From contig NC_135365.1 in assembly GCF_051622035.1 (NCBI RefSeq), forward strand, positions 7,223,501 through 7,287,500: a DNA stretch of 64,000 bases, in the 5' to 3' direction. A program made the position numbers and the translations under genes. Below are positions 45,000 to 56,578 of the stretch, piece after piece; position 1 is the first letter of the stretch, and each line of letters begins with the position of its first letter. The stretch is from Arctopsyche grandis (taxonomy: Eukaryota; Arthropoda; Insecta; Trichoptera; Hydropsychidae). A model generated the notes under the pieces. That model searched no databases. It was not told where the DNA came from and was given only the letters and a program-made list of their open reading frames with translations.

Positions 45000-47460
45000 T
45001 ATTAAAAAAAACATACAATTAAATCTGTAATAGTAAGAACCTTACATCAAATCGAACCTTACAAAAAAGCCATCCAAAATATGTTCGATCACTTGCCAAT
45101 GCGGTTTCCATTTTGACGACTTAACATTTCTGAAACCATCGTTTATGTTATATTTCATCTTTGCATTGTTGCTTATTTTACAAACGAACGTTTGTTGTAA
45201 ATATTATATTACAAAAAATATGTATACCTATTTATTATTTGTCTGAAAATAAAAATTGTGCTTAAAATAAGCTTAATCGTCGTCGAATTAAACGTGACCA
45301 TACAGAATTCGAGTACAAAATATAATATAATGGTAATGTGTTATATTTTCATTTGCGTACTAGATATTATTTTTATTATTGTTAATTTTACTGTATTGTG
45401 TGTTTGTAACTTAATCCCTCCATTTTTCTGTGACTTTATTTATAAATATACATGTATTGTTTTGTTTTATTTTGTTTCGCTTCTATATAATGTGTATTAT
45501 ATATTGTAACTTAATTTAATCGATGGGAACAATTATCCAATGTTGTGCTTTTAATATTTAACGACAAATTATATATATATATATATATATTTACACTTTA
45601 TATTTAGTGATTGTAATTTTTACTGAGAATGCTTCGATAAGTTTTGATTGAACTGCGTCGTTGTTTAATTTTTATTGTGTATATTTTTGCAAAAATATCC
45701 AGACTGAATTTTGTCTTCTTTTCTTTTAATCATTTTGTACTACCGAGCTGAGATTATCGTCGAAAAAAAATTCTAAATCGATCAACGTGTGGTTGTGCAT
45801 TTATGTAGTACACTTTTTCCATTTTATATTATTCGTTGTGGAGTATTTACATCGGCTAAATATTATAATTATATTTTTATCGGTGTAAACACTTAGATCT
45901 CCAGTCTTAAGTTGTTTTTTATCGTTTCATTTTTTAGTATTTTATGTTGCAATATTGCACCAAGTGATTGTATTTAAGGAATAAAGCATCTTTTGCAGCT
46001 GTATTTGTTGTTTTATTCAAAGCATCGATTAGAAATATAGAACCACCAAGCATGCAAGTTTAATTTTATGACCGAGGCATTAAAATTGTAACAAATCAGT
46101 CAAAATAGCACAAAATTGTACAATGTAGTTGTGAAAATCATGCTTTTTAAAGTTTTACCATGAACTAGAATCAGTAATGGAACTGGAAATGTTTCAAATG
46201 GAAAAATAAATACAACACAATCTAAATATTACCTACGTGATGGGCCTAATGTCATGGTATTTTTATTAATAAACTAATTTCAATGATATTATATGCAAGA
46301 AATATTGAGCGTATGGAGATTTAACTCACTAAGTATTTTATAAGATGACATATTTTAAATAAGGCTCATTTCCCAAAGCGAGACTTCCCGACTACATTTT
46401 TTACAACATTTGAGGCAGTAAAGTTTGAATTTCTGTACAATTTTTTATGCTAGAGCTGCTCAATGAGAACATGCTTATATCTTTATCTTTAAATGTCCTT
46501 ACAGGAAGAAACCAGCTGACAGATCGAGAAATCGAAGTGGATATCTCAAGACTCGTTTTCCAAACATTTTCTTCGTTGAGTTTTTATATATTGAAAACAC
46601 GTATACAAAAATATTTCACATAGTAATATACTTATTATACGAGATAAACATTAACTATTAACAAAATATAGTAAGAATTCACTTTTAAATGCGTATTAAT
46701 AGCTTAAAATTTATGAATGATCACAATTTTCGCGTATATTAAAGATATTTCGTACATGTATGTATATAAAAAAACATTTGAGTGTACAATATACAAACTC
46801 TTATTTAAGTAGATGAAAAGTTGAGGAAACTAGTCTTGAGATACTGCTAGCTGGTAGAACGGGGCACACCAATTTGGAATCTTCTGAAATTTCATTCCCT
46901 TACACCACGCGGACTCTTTTTGGGCGTAGTTCATCTTTCCCAGTATTATTCTATTTACCTATTTTTTTCTTTAGATGCAAACACGTACTTATTTGTTATA
47001 AAATAAATCAAAAACAATGTAAATATTGTATATGTAGATAAGATATACCGTTTCCTTTTGTATTTAGGCTTAGCAACATTGATTCATCCTTCCGTAATAA
47101 ACATTATTTCCTGTATTAAAGTATTCGCATCCTTTGAGAGTATTATTTTTAAATAAAATGAACATCCCTGCAGGCAGCTAAATATTATATTGCTTACATT
47201 GAAGTATTTTTTTATTTTTAAATGCTTTTTATCATTACAAAATTATGTTCACAGTACATCTTATATCTATTTGAATAGCTACTGATCATTTTCTATTTTT
47301 CAATTTTAATTTAATTTTGTTAGTAATCATAGTATTATATTATTATAATGTTAATATGTACAGCGTAATAGGAAAAAGAGCTCAAAAACCTATTTACAAT
47401 TCTTATAAATGCTCATAATACATCTAATATATAATAATAATTAAAGACTCTCTAAAGTTG
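45000..47460. other. AT-rich spacer
   Basis: Long AT-rich stretch. An AATAAAGC with a GT/T-rich follower lies at about 45980, and a 22-bp TA run at 45570. A small inverted pair, ACCAGCTGACAG...ATCTCAAGACT (46510-46550) against AGTCTTGAGATACTGCTAGCTGGT (46832-46857), hints at a decayed element. No gene is supported. Confidence 0.4.
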
Positions 47461-47465
47461 ATGAC

Positions 47466-47773
47466 CTAAAGCAGATTGTGTTTAAGTAATCTGTGTTTAT
47501 ACCTGAAGGGTATAGACATTTTGTTGTAATCACCGAGACTCTTCACAAGTGTTTTAGTATGGTTATGAGTGATTCTGTCATAGAATCTACTCGTTAGTTT
47601 GTTAGTAATGTCTGTAACAAACAGAATATTATATATGACATGCAGTTTTTTCAAGTTAGTATATATGGGTGTATTATAAATTATTTTTAGGGATTTATTT
47701 TGTATTACTTGGAGCTTGGTAAGGTTAGTATTCGATGTGTTATTCCATACAGGTGAAGCATAGGTTAAAGTTG
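47466..47773 (-). mobile_element. Jockey-type LINE remnant (ORF2 C-terminus)
   Basis: The minus strand is open for YASPVWNNTSNTNLTKLQVI, QNKSLKIIYNTP, LKKLHVIYNILFVTDI, SRFYDRITHNHTKTLVKSLG. These phrases match the C-terminal region of Jockey-like reverse transcriptases (LQxxQNKxLRxI...FYxRxxxHxNPLV). It is 5'-truncated by about 90% of ORF2. Confidence 0.65.
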
Positions 47774-47992
47774 ATTAAATGAGGTGATGATAATCTGCTT
47801 TGGTTACATTTTATGGATATATGTATGTATGAAAAGATATTCTTTTACTATTCAATTTAATTCCAATAGGAATATTATAAGAATCAGTTTAAATTTTTGA
47901 ATTCAATACCGTTCAGATGTCGGATATGTATTCAATTGCATATTGAAAATTGAATTAGTCTTCATTTTCATCTTACCTTCCATCTTTCTAGA

Positions 47993-48184
47993 ATGTTCCA
48001 TGTGTATGTGTATAGTTTATTAAATAAAATATTAAATATTCGAATAAATAGATTAAAACAGAAACAATTGAGTGTAATATCTTATTCTATTGTTTGTGTT
48101 GTTATTTTAGTGCTTTTCATATGGAAATATTATGCATTGAAGGAGTGTGATAAGAATGGAGAGGTCATCGCTCAAATGGAATGA
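47993..48184 (+). CDS. Possible small membrane protein, 63 aa
   Basis: The ATG at 47993 is preceded by a good polypyrimidine tract and AG (TTCCATCTTTCTAG), so the coding part may be a 3' exon. Residues about 28-46 (VISYSIVCVVILVLFIWKYY) form one hydrophobic span, preceded by a basic stretch and followed by a charged tail ending QME. An AATAAA about 50 bp downstream (near 48236) could end the transcript, tail to tail with Hsp10. I do not recognise the family, and chance cannot be excluded. Confidence 0.3.
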   Translation: MFHVYVYSLLNKILNIRINRLKQKQLSVISYSIVCVVILVLFIWKYYALKECDKNGEVIAQME

Positions 48185-48274
48185 GGCAACGTTGTGCAAT
48201 AACTTAAAATGGAGGAAACATCTAGGTGTCGATGAAATAAAAACACATTTGCTTTGAAATTATAATAGAAAACT

Positions 48275-48280
48275 TTTATT
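48275..48280 (-). terminator. Poly(A) signal of Hsp10
   Basis: AATAAA on the minus strand, 196 bp after the Hsp10 stop codon. A possible plus-strand signal at about 48236 lies close by, so two transcripts may converge here. Confidence 0.5.
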
Positions 48281-48475
48281 CTTTTTTCTTTGGCGACTTA
48301 AAAATAAGATAACATCAGCAGCAGCATACAACGTTACAGATAAATGCACATCTAACCTAACCTATACGAAACAGAAATGAAAAGAACTGTATGAACACAT
48401 GTTCAGGCCGTCCTACTTGGCATGTTTGTTCTTGAATTTTGGGCCAGAAGAATTCGTCTTCGGCCTGGCTTCGTC

Positions 48476-48787
48476 TCACGAGTCCAACTTGGCGAGAATG
48501 TCGGCCTCGCGGAAGAGATGGTACTCCGACTCGTCTCCATCGAGCTTCACCTTGGTGCCGCCGTACTCGGGAAGAAGCACGCGGTCTCCGACTGCCAGGA
48601 GTGGAGCTAGCTGGCGGCCATCACTGGCTCTCGCCCCGGCGCCTACAGCCATAACCTGGCCCTGGATCACCTTGGTCTGCGCCTTTTCGGGGATCACCAG
48701 ACCGCTCGCCGTCTTGGTGATGGCTTCAGCTCGCTTGATGAGGACTCGGTCCAGCAGCGGGATCACGCGTTTTATGGCACCCGACAT
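48476..48787 (-). CDS. Hsp10: 10-kDa heat-shock protein (mitochondrial co-chaperonin)
   Basis: Heptameric lid of mitochondrial Hsp60, needed for folding of imported proteins in the matrix. 103 aa, the normal length (about 102). The start at 48787 is chosen because MSGAIKRVIPLLDRVLIKRA fits the family N-terminus; an in-frame upstream ATG at 48841 would add 18 residues with no counterpart. The mobile loop that grips Hsp60 is ITKTASGLVIPEKAQTK. Then come GQVMAVGAGAR, VGDRVLLPEYGGTKVKLD and the C-terminal EYHLFREADILAKL. Single exon, intact, GC-rich codon use, minus strand. A heat-shock element lies just upstream. An intronless retrocopy is conceivable, but the intact frame and regulatory site argue for a working gene. 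Confidence 0.95.
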   Translation of the reverse strand: MSGAIKRVIPLLDRVLIKRAEAITKTASGLVIPEKAQTKVIQGQVMAVGAGARASDGRQLAPLLAVGDRVLLPEYGGTKVKLDGDESEYHLFREADILAKLDS

Positions 48788-48810
48788 CTTGATTGAACAG
48801 ACTTCGGACA

Positions 48811-48825
48811 GGAACCTTCTGGAAA
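48811..48825 (-). promoter_or_regulatory. Heat-shock element at Hsp10
   Basis: Three contiguous alternating pentamers: GGAAC, CTTCT, GGAAA (GAA at 48812-48814, TTC at 48817-48819, GAA at 48822-48824). This is a perfect nGAAnnTTCnnGAAn site for an HSF trimer. It begins 24 bp before the Hsp10 start codon, so it sits at or just after the transcription start. Confidence 0.6.
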
Positions 48826-48904
48826 GGAGCTTGCGACACACGTGCGAGCCGGCGACAAATGCCTATGACCACTCTGTACTGAGACACCTATCGGCGAAAA
48901 ATTG

Positions 48905-50224
48905 AAGCTTGTTATAAATTTTGATGATAAATTATATAAATTTTTCTATTCATTACTAGATGGCACTAAATAACAATGATGATAATTTTGCTATTTTACG
49001 GTAATAATTGCCTTGTCGCTCGATTAATTATATGTTACGTTTGGAATATTCTTAATAACTTGTAAGATTTTAAAGAATTTTCCTTATTGTATTTGAATTT
49101 TATATAGCGTTAGTATGTTAAGAATTTTGGCGCCTATTTAAATGTGACTATAACTTTTACAAAGTAATAAATTCGTAACAAATTAATATTCATACATTCC
49201 GCTTATTGAAAGTACGTTTTAGTACATTTTTTTGAAGGAATGGTAAATCTTTTGTAATTCAAATTGGAAAACAGGGGTTTTTAACTATTATTAAGATAAG
49301 AAATTGATGGATCTTTTAAATAAAAAACAAATTCAAAGTTGCTTAAAAATTGTAATTAGTTTTTTGAGCTATTTTTCCTATTATGCTGTACATTAGCATT
49401 AGAATAATATAATAATTTAATTACTAACAAAAATAAAATAAATTTGTAAAATAGAAAATGATCAGTAGATATTAAAATATATATAAAATGCATTGTGGAC
49501 ATAATTTAGTAATAGTAAAAAGCATTTAAAAATCAATCAAAAAATAAAATCAAAGCTGCTGTGTTTCTTTAAACATTGAAAAATCAAACTTTTCTTTGAG
49601 AGAAGCCATCATTTATTGATGAAGTGGAAATTAAATATGGAAATTTTAAAAATATTAATTAAAATTAATTTTTGCTGGGATATGCGAAAATTTTATTATG
49701 ATTAAGCGATAAATAAAGTGTCGTTTGCTCAATTGATATTCAAATATGTTAGTTTTTGTCCTACCAAAGTACTGAACTGCCAAAAAGTCGTTGGATTACT
49801 GGTTAAGAACCTCTGAAACAAACATTCATACAAAGCATTCTTCACAGTCCAAGGTTTTCCCCATAATTTGACATAAAACTTCGATGACCTCAACCACGTT
49901 CGTACGTCACTGAAGAAGTCTAACATTTTTCTCGGAACAACAGATTTTTTTCTCATATTTAGAATGTCTCCGGTGTGACTTGTTCAGGAATGGACGAAGC
50001 CAATCCGCGACGCCGGACAATTTACGACTCTACGTGCTTCACAGGTAAATAGCGCATTAGTTTGGCTAGTTTTTAGTTACATCTCGGAATGCTCAACCGA
50101 ATTCGGTCCGAGGAAAAAAATCCGTCTCATTGTTGCTTCCACGGAATACATAGAAAACGCTCAGGTGTTCACGAGCTCCGAACAAGCGAATTCCATAGCC
50201 CTGGGAATGGTCATTGTTGTCGCT
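48905..50224. other. Spacer upstream of Hsp10, unidentified open stretches
   Basis: AT-rich to 49970. An open minus-strand frame at 49729-49956 (75 codons, with KLWGKPWTVKNALYECLFQR) and a GC-richer block at 49980-50260, open on both strands, have no recognisable family. Donor-like CAG/GTAAAT sequences occur on the plus strand at 50043 and 50262, but I could not assemble a phase-consistent gene. Confidence 0.3.
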
Positions 50225-50479
50225 TTACGACCAACCGCTTCGAGATACGCTTTGTACGTACAGGTAAATCTCATGTCCCCTTCTGAGGACTAATTCTTGC
50301 ACAATAAACGCTACATTCAACTTTGAAGCGCATCCGAAACGCCGACTACTTTCCCAGAACTCGTTCCAGTGACGTCTCTCGCGAGCTTCGATTTGTTGTT
50401 GCCAAGTGTCGGGGTCAGAGGTTAATGTTGTTGTATAAACGCGGTGGGTGTTGGAAGCCGTATTTTCAAAGCAGGTGGT
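50225..50479 (-). CDS. Putative terminal exon of an unidentified gene
   Basis: On the minus strand an acceptor (GGGTTGTTTGCAG) ends at 50480. It is followed by 84 codons in one open frame: TTCFENTASNTHRVYTTTL, DPDTWQQQIEARERRHWNEF, then VQELVLRRGHEIYLYV, to a TAA at 50225. GC content is higher than in the surroundings. No upstream exon with matching phase was found and the family is not recognised. The same stretch is also open on the other strand, so the call is weak. Confidence 0.22.
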   Translation of the reverse strand, partial: TTCFENTASNTHRVYTTTLTSDPDTWQQQIEARERRHWNEFWESSRRFGCASKLNVAFIVQELVLRRGHEIYLYVQSVSRSGWS

Positions 50480-50929
50480 CTGCAAACAACCCTCGAGGAT
50501 TACAGAAGCCCACTAAATAGCAAAAGGGGTGGTGTGGAGCTGCCATGGGGTACGTCAGCACCCCCCCTCATTACCCAGACAGTCTCCTCTGGGACTCGTC
50601 TGACATATTCCCAATTATTTATTCAAGCCTTAATTGCAGTCGCAGATCGAGACCGTATCATCCGCTGTTGGGTTCTGTTGTTTGGTCTATTGTAGAAGGG
50701 GGTAGTTTTCGCTGCAAAAAATGCTGCTTTAATGTGTTAAAACATGTTAAAACACTGAATTAAATTTTGTAGCAATTTATTCTTTCGTATACATAGAAGC
50801 TACAGATCGTTTTATTTCGGTGTAGTCAACGTTTATGGTAAGAAACACACTCAAAAGTGCGGCACGGGACTCGCTCGTGGTCTCCAACTGTGATGGACAT
50901 ATCTTCATGTCAGTGTTAATTCGTACGAT

Positions 50930-51050
50930 TTTATTCTCTCGATAAGTTTCTCACCATTATCGATCACTGTCAAACCTATGTCAATACAAGGATAAAATAT
51001 CACTGAAAATACTCCAGGGGTGAGTTTTGCCAAGGATTGTGACGGTTTTT
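50930..51050. repeat. Dispersed repeat, inverted copy at 58655-58775
   Basis: Shares ATTATCGATCACTGTCAAAC, CTATGTCAATACAAGGATAA, AATATCACTGAAAA and GCCAAGGATTGTGACGG, in order, with the reverse complement of 58655-58775. The class is unknown. Confidence 0.65.
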
Positions 51051-51179
51051 TGACTGTTTCTGCCCATTTAAAGTTTCGTTTACATTATCCAGCACTGTAC
51101 GTCAACAGCTCGGTACAACACTGTACGGAAAATACTACGTCTGTTCATACTATACAGTACCGCTCATTTTCGGCACGTT

Positions 51180-51480
51180 CAATCTTTTTTTGGACGAGTG
51201 CAAAGCAAAATCGGCTTATATACATATACATATATTACTAGAGTATGGACCCAAAGCGTACAAAAGGTTCGGCAAACCTTTAACAATGCATTTACAACAT
51301 TTGAACAATGAACGGCGCGCTCTGGGTCCGGGCTTTATTAAATATTACACAGCGCGACGATACGGTGCAATATTGCTTGCGTCGTATACTTCGAGTCGAT
51401 ATTGTCACAGTATAACGTTTCCGAAAATATTCATATGCGCATGCGCTTTAGTAAGTACGCGTGCACTCGCCACTATGACG
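51180..51480 (+). mobile_element. Harbinger-related fragment with nested short repeat
   Basis: GAGTGCAAAGCAAAATCGGC and GACGATACGGTGCAATATTG match 36340-36420 of the Harbinger-like element. A short repeat at 51236-51349 (ends CTAGAGTATGGACCCAAAGC and CGCTCTGGGTCC) interrupts it. ATATTA occurs on both sides, possibly its target duplication. The transposase start is not preserved. Confidence 0.55.
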
Positions 51481-51489
51481 TCACGTCAT

Positions 51490-53270
51490 GCGTGAATATT
51501 TCCACAGACGCCAAAGAAAACCGGTTTGATACGTTTGGGTGACATGTACTGCTGTATAGAATGAATAGATCGTATCGGTTGCTGTTTTTTCGTAAACGCC
51601 TCATACACAGTACGGAACATCTGAATGTGTCCGTATATAATGGAATGTACTAAATAATATTATAATCAACACCCTCGATCTTTCAAACTGCAGTCGTCAA
51701 AATAATATAAGCGAGATGCAGAGTCATTCGACAACATGTCTGAAATGTGAATTTTGCTCTTTGAATCGCATCGCGTGTCCATATTGCGCTGTAAACTCAT
51801 TCAGTATGTAAATGGCTGGTAAAAAAAGATGACAGTTGGCGCGTAATCATTTGATGTCTGCACAGCTGCAGACTTTACTTGCCCGTCTGTTGACAACGAG
51901 GGGTTGCCTCTGCTGATGAAGATGGTACACATTCGAGGGGTTAGGATGACCCTCGACATGGTCCCCGAAGGATCAAAACCGTAGCGATTTGCACAATCCG
52001 ACAACATGGTCACCGCAATACCCATACTAAATGCACACACATACATACATTTGATTGATTGCAATGAGCAACCAAAAAAAATTACAATCAATCTTTAATA
52101 AGCTTGACCCACTAAATTCGAATATGAAAATGATTTTTGTTGACTTTCTCTCATTTAAGAGATATGAGCGTTTAAAAAAATGAGCAATTTTTACAGATTT
52201 TTGGTTTTTGTAGTCTATACCAAAGTATTGCTATACCAAAAGTAAGTATGAGGATCAATATTCAGATGTTTTTTCTATTGTTTTTGATTTTTATTGCTTT
52301 AAAATACTTATAATAACTTATCTAGCGAATTTTAAAAGTCAAAATATGCTTTTTCTACTCATGTTTTTTCCGTAATAAAATGATTTTAAATTCAGTTTAA
52401 AAATGCACACAGATGGATGATGCAAAAGCGAAATGAATAATGGAGAGCGCATCACTTCATCTCACTCTCACTTACGAAGAATAAGCGATGAGCCTAGAAC
52501 ATTTCATATTGTAATTTAAAATCATTTACCGCTTGGATTAGTACGTTCAGATGAATTAAAAATATATCGATATTAAAAACCCTTATAAATGTGGTTAAGT
52601 GAAAAATTAGCTTATAGTATTACGGGAAAAAAAATATATTTTCGACTTTTAAAATTTGCTAGATAATTAATTATACGTATTTTAAAGAAATAAAAAATCA
52701 CAATGTATAGAAAATACATCAGACTATGGATTCCATTAATTACTTTTGGCGCAGCAATACTAGATTTTGAATTAAAGACTGCAAAAGCCAAAAAAATTGC
52801 ACACATTTTTAATCCCTCACATCTCTTAAACAAGAGTAAGCTAACAAAAAATATTGTCATATTCAAATTCAGTGCGTCAAAGTTAGTTTGAACTGTTTCA
52901 TTTTTCAACACCATTCGACCATGTATGTATTTGACAGTAGGATTTAGTGAATGTTTCGTGTTGGTCACTCTCATTCCAATGCTAAATTCAATATTTTCTA
53001 ATACTAACGTACACTGCGCTAACATATTGAACTAATTTTTAATATTTTTTTCGAAATGAATTAATCAATTTTTAACTAATTATTTTAATACATATTTTCA
53101 ATTATATACACAGTGTATAAAAAATTGCGTGTTATTTAACCGTGTAAATTGATATTGTGAGTATCGAAAGTGATGATAGATCGAAGCATGACGTAGCAAT
53201 TCCTATACAAATCACGTATTTATTATGTATGCAATTTATTTCAATAAAAAAACTACATACTTCAGATCAC
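51490..53270. other. Spacer, no supported gene
   Basis: Open frames at 51801-52091 and 52612-53025 on the minus strand have no recognisable motif, and the latter region is AT-rich. Possibly old transposon sequence. Confidence 0.3.
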
Positions 53271-53904
53271 TGGCGCCTGGGATTTGACCCACATACCTTC
53301 TTAATATGTGTACAATAGAGACGCCAAACGTAAAGGCCGGAATTAAATTATACTTCCGCATATATCATATGTATTCCGCATATCGAGAAGTAGTCGGTTC
53401 AAAGTCGAAGGTGAATTGGACAATATTAGCCGTCAAATTTGACGGGTGCTGTATTAGATAGGAGGTTCCTGTTATGAGTTATGTACGTACATATATTGCA
53501 CTTTTGATGAATTTATTTGATAGTAAAGTATTTATTACAAAGTCTTAAAAGCAGATAATGTAAAATAATATTCATATTGTTTTTTTTTTTATTATATATG
53601 TATGTTGCAGTCCAACTGTTCACTCCGGTTCGTTCATGAACATACTAGCGTGTCCATACATGACTTATTGGTTTTAGTTTAAGTGCTAACTGTGAAAAGC
53701 TATCTTCAAATAGACCCACCAGGTGTCGCATGAAACTTTTAGCTGTCAAAACTTTAAGATGTCAAAACGTCAAGAATTCAAATGAAAAATCCTATGGAAA
53801 CCGCATTACAAAATTTCCCATCTCCGCTAATATATAAAATATTGCAACCCAGGGTAAGCATGCATACATATATTGAGGGTGTGACAAATTATTAAATACA
53901 CTTA
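53271..53904. other. Spacer with weak tRNA-like trace
   Basis: The minus strand near 53280-53335 holds GGGTCAAATCCCAGGCGCC, which recalls a B box, but no A box or fold is convincing. The rest is AT-rich. Confidence 0.25.
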
Positions 53905-54300
53905 AACGTATGCCAATAGTTTGTATATGAACAAACTGGTGACCGGAAAAATGCACTCGAGATAGTTGCACTCTCGAGACATCCACACTTTCAAAGATGC
54001 TCAAGGAGAACTAACGCAATAGAATTCCACAAAAAAGCGTCAATGGGGTATTTGTATGTTATCCGAAGGTGCTAACCATTTTTGTGGAATTATATTGCGT
54101 AAGTTATTTTTGAGCGCCTTTGAAAATTACGACTTCTCGAAACTGCGCTACTATTCAGTGCAATTTAGTGCATCTTTCCGGGAACCGAACAAACTACACA
54201 GTTTGTTTATCAATTTGTTCTTTTGTGTACACTACATATAACTGGCCAGATTGGTTCGTGTATGAACAAATTAGTATGTTCGAACGAACAAATGTAACAT
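53905..54300. repeat. Dispersed repeat rich in GAACAAACT, related copy at 61960-62100
   Basis: It begins TATGCCAATAGTTTGTATAT and ends with GTGTATGAACAAATTAGT and GTTCGAACGAACAAATGT. The segment 61960-62100 carries the same phrases inverted (AACTAGTTTGTTCATGCACA ... ATTGGCATAA). It is probably a DNA element with short inverted ends. No coding sequence. Confidence 0.5.
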
Positions 54301-54849
54301 ATATGTATATTATAATGTAGGTATATAAGTTTTTGTATTAAGACAAAATGTTTGATGTGTACTATGTACATAATTATATTGGCATTTTATATGTCAGTGC
54401 GACGATTGAAAATTCCTCGTAGCGTTTATTGCATTCTTTGTTGGATATTGCACGTGTCTATTGAAAGCTCGCTAGTGTCAGGAAATTTGGTTCTTATGTC
54501 TATAGGCAATACGGATTACTGTCGAGTGTTTGGCGTAGTTTATGAAGAAGGGATGGAAAGCGTGGAGAAATTTCCAATAGGGTGAAAAACTTACCCCACG
54601 AAGACAATTTGAGGGTTGAATTCAATACTTCTTATTGTGAGATTTTAGTCAATGTAAAAGTGTTGTCTTTTTTATGAAAATCTTAGTATGTACATACATA
54701 AAAAATATGTATTAATGTAACTAAATAATTGTTTATAAAAATAATTCTGAAACACACTAGTATAATATTAAATGAGTTGTGTCGATTTTTGTTTCTCATG
54801 AACGATATTGTCACTTTGACTCCAATTACGACTACAGCAATAGAATCCG

Positions 54850-54930
54850 ACTTCTTTTATCATTCTTCCATTCAAGCACTTATTTTGTCCACCTTTCGTC
54901 CATTCTTCTAGCCACGTATACAGCGTATAC
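54850..54930 (-). mobile_element. RTE-type LINE remnant (very short)
   Basis: The minus strand reads YAVYVARRMDERWTK then a stop, matching the AxHVARRxDxRW(T/S)K phrase of RTE-type C-termini seen elsewhere in the window. Confidence 0.4.
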
Positions 54931-55504
54931 CATTTACCGTACACATTATACCATTACCAAGCATACTTCTTTGCATGCATTGGATTTTATCTGACCAAAT
55001 GTCAGGTATTGTCTCTATTATGTATTTCAATATAGGTATATGTAATTTGAGTCTTAGTCTGTTTGGAGCAATCTTTTAGGCGAGTGTGCATGATTAATTG
55101 AAAAATTAAATGAAAAATATGTATGCTGCTGATTGGTTTTGGCCTGGTTATATATTGAGATTCCGGAATTATAACATCTTATAATTCAAATCCAAAGTTC
55201 GAGTCCACCAGACCTTAGCTAAGCTACTAATTCGACCATATCCACATATGTACTAAATGCATTCTTTGGAGAAGAGTGTTGGCCTCATGTTGAGGATTTC
55301 AAAGCGCCTCGATGGGTTTTTTCATCGACTACTGACCATTCACTATTGTTATTTAAAAAGTTACACGTGTTTGTCTGCTACAAACACAGCGAGCCACAAC
55401 TTGTGCCACTTACGTCTGTTTGAACTTTTAAATCATAATAACAACAATAAAAATAGCAACAACGTGAGCTGTCAGCGTTCGGCTTCGACTTCCGCGCACC
55501 ACAG

Positions 55505-55575
55505 TTTGACAGGATTCGAACCCGTCACTTATTATTTACCGGTCACGAGTCGCTACCGCTAAAAAGCACACACCT
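55505..55575 (-). mobile_element. tRNA-like head of a SINE
   Basis: On the minus strand: TAGCGGTAGCGACTCGTGAC (A box), then GGGTTCGAATCC (B box, 55512-55523). No acceptor stem pairs at the ends, so it is a SINE head rather than a tRNA gene. The following minus-strand sequence to about 55400 may be its body. Confidence 0.5.
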
Positions 55576-55579
55576 GGCA

Positions 55580-56249
55580 ATCTTTCGTCGTGATCCACTT
55601 ACGGCGCAACCCTTCGGCGAAAGGTAAGTATATCAATCCGACAGCCGAAGAGTTGACGACCCCTGGCCCAAAGCTGGCCTCGTTTAGACACGTGCAATGC
55701 GATTTCAAATTTACAAATAACCTCGACTTGCCGGCGATCTTATTGTTTCGTACATTTTCTCCACTTACTTTTTCGAATGCAGAGTAAAGCGAGCCGCGCA
55801 TTTGAAGACGTGTCTTATATTTGAATAACACTTAAGCATAATTTCATTATATAACACGTTTAAAAAAATCATGAATGTAATCCTTATATACAATAAAACT
55901 TCAATCCGACACTGAAATCCGACGACAAACCTCCCACGAACAGGCGCGTATCAGATAAGATTGTTTGTGTGAGGTCTCTTACGTGTCCTTTTGTCTTTCG
56001 CAAGTTTATAATATTTATATAAATATATCCGGACAACCGGAAGTAGGCAAGTCTACGTGAAAGCGATGACCGATACGATAAATCATCAATAAAAAATATT
56101 ACCGACATATTTATACAGTACATACACACATATTGCTACAATATCGTGGGATTCCTCTTCTACCATTATTTTAAGCATTTTTTTAATGAAATGCGGCTAT
56201 TTAAAGTCATAAAGAATATTATTTTAAAACACTGACACGAAAAAAGATT
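55580..56249. other. Spacer, no supported gene
   Basis: A moderately GC-rich block at 55580-55800 is open on both strands without a family match. A single ACCGGAAGTAGG occurs near 56035, as in the repeat at 15640-16330. Confidence 0.3.
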
Positions 56250-56325
56250 CTTTATATTTATTTATTTATTTTAGTTTAAGTTTGGATCATTGTGGCATTA
56301 CAGGAGTCCCTAAAACGGTCGAAAA
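56250..56325 (-). mobile_element. LINE/SINE 3' end with TAAA tail
   Basis: On the minus strand: GACCGTTTTAGGGACTCC, TGTAATGCCACAATGATCC, then (TAAA)n. It matches the 3' half of the hairpin of the intact LINE; the 5' arm has decayed. Confidence 0.55.
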
Positions 56326-56578
56326 AATACAGAGAGATGAGAAAAATAAAAATATATACATATATACAAAGACAAAAAATACATGTATACATAATCATAA
56401 GAAACAATACCACTATAATGATAGCACACAAAGTTATAATATCAAATAATAAAATACAAAGTGGTATATATTTGTATATTAACCCCTACCATTGGTACCA
56501 CTATAGCCTGCTCAAGGTGACACCTATGATCAAACTTTTGTACATACGTACCAAATACACATAATGATTAAACACTAA

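Noticed and set aside
51801-52091. 96-codon minus-strand frame
   Set aside because: Partly GC-balanced, but no family recognised and no supporting signals; possibly old transposon sequence.
52612-53025. 137-codon minus-strand frame
   Set aside because: Very AT-rich, hydrophobic composition typical of chance frames, no recognisable domain and no splice context.
55505-55575. tRNA gene on the minus strand
   Set aside because: A and B boxes are present, but no acceptor stem or full cloverleaf; it fits a SINE head. The SINE heads at 24221-62171 were rejected as tRNA genes for the same reason.
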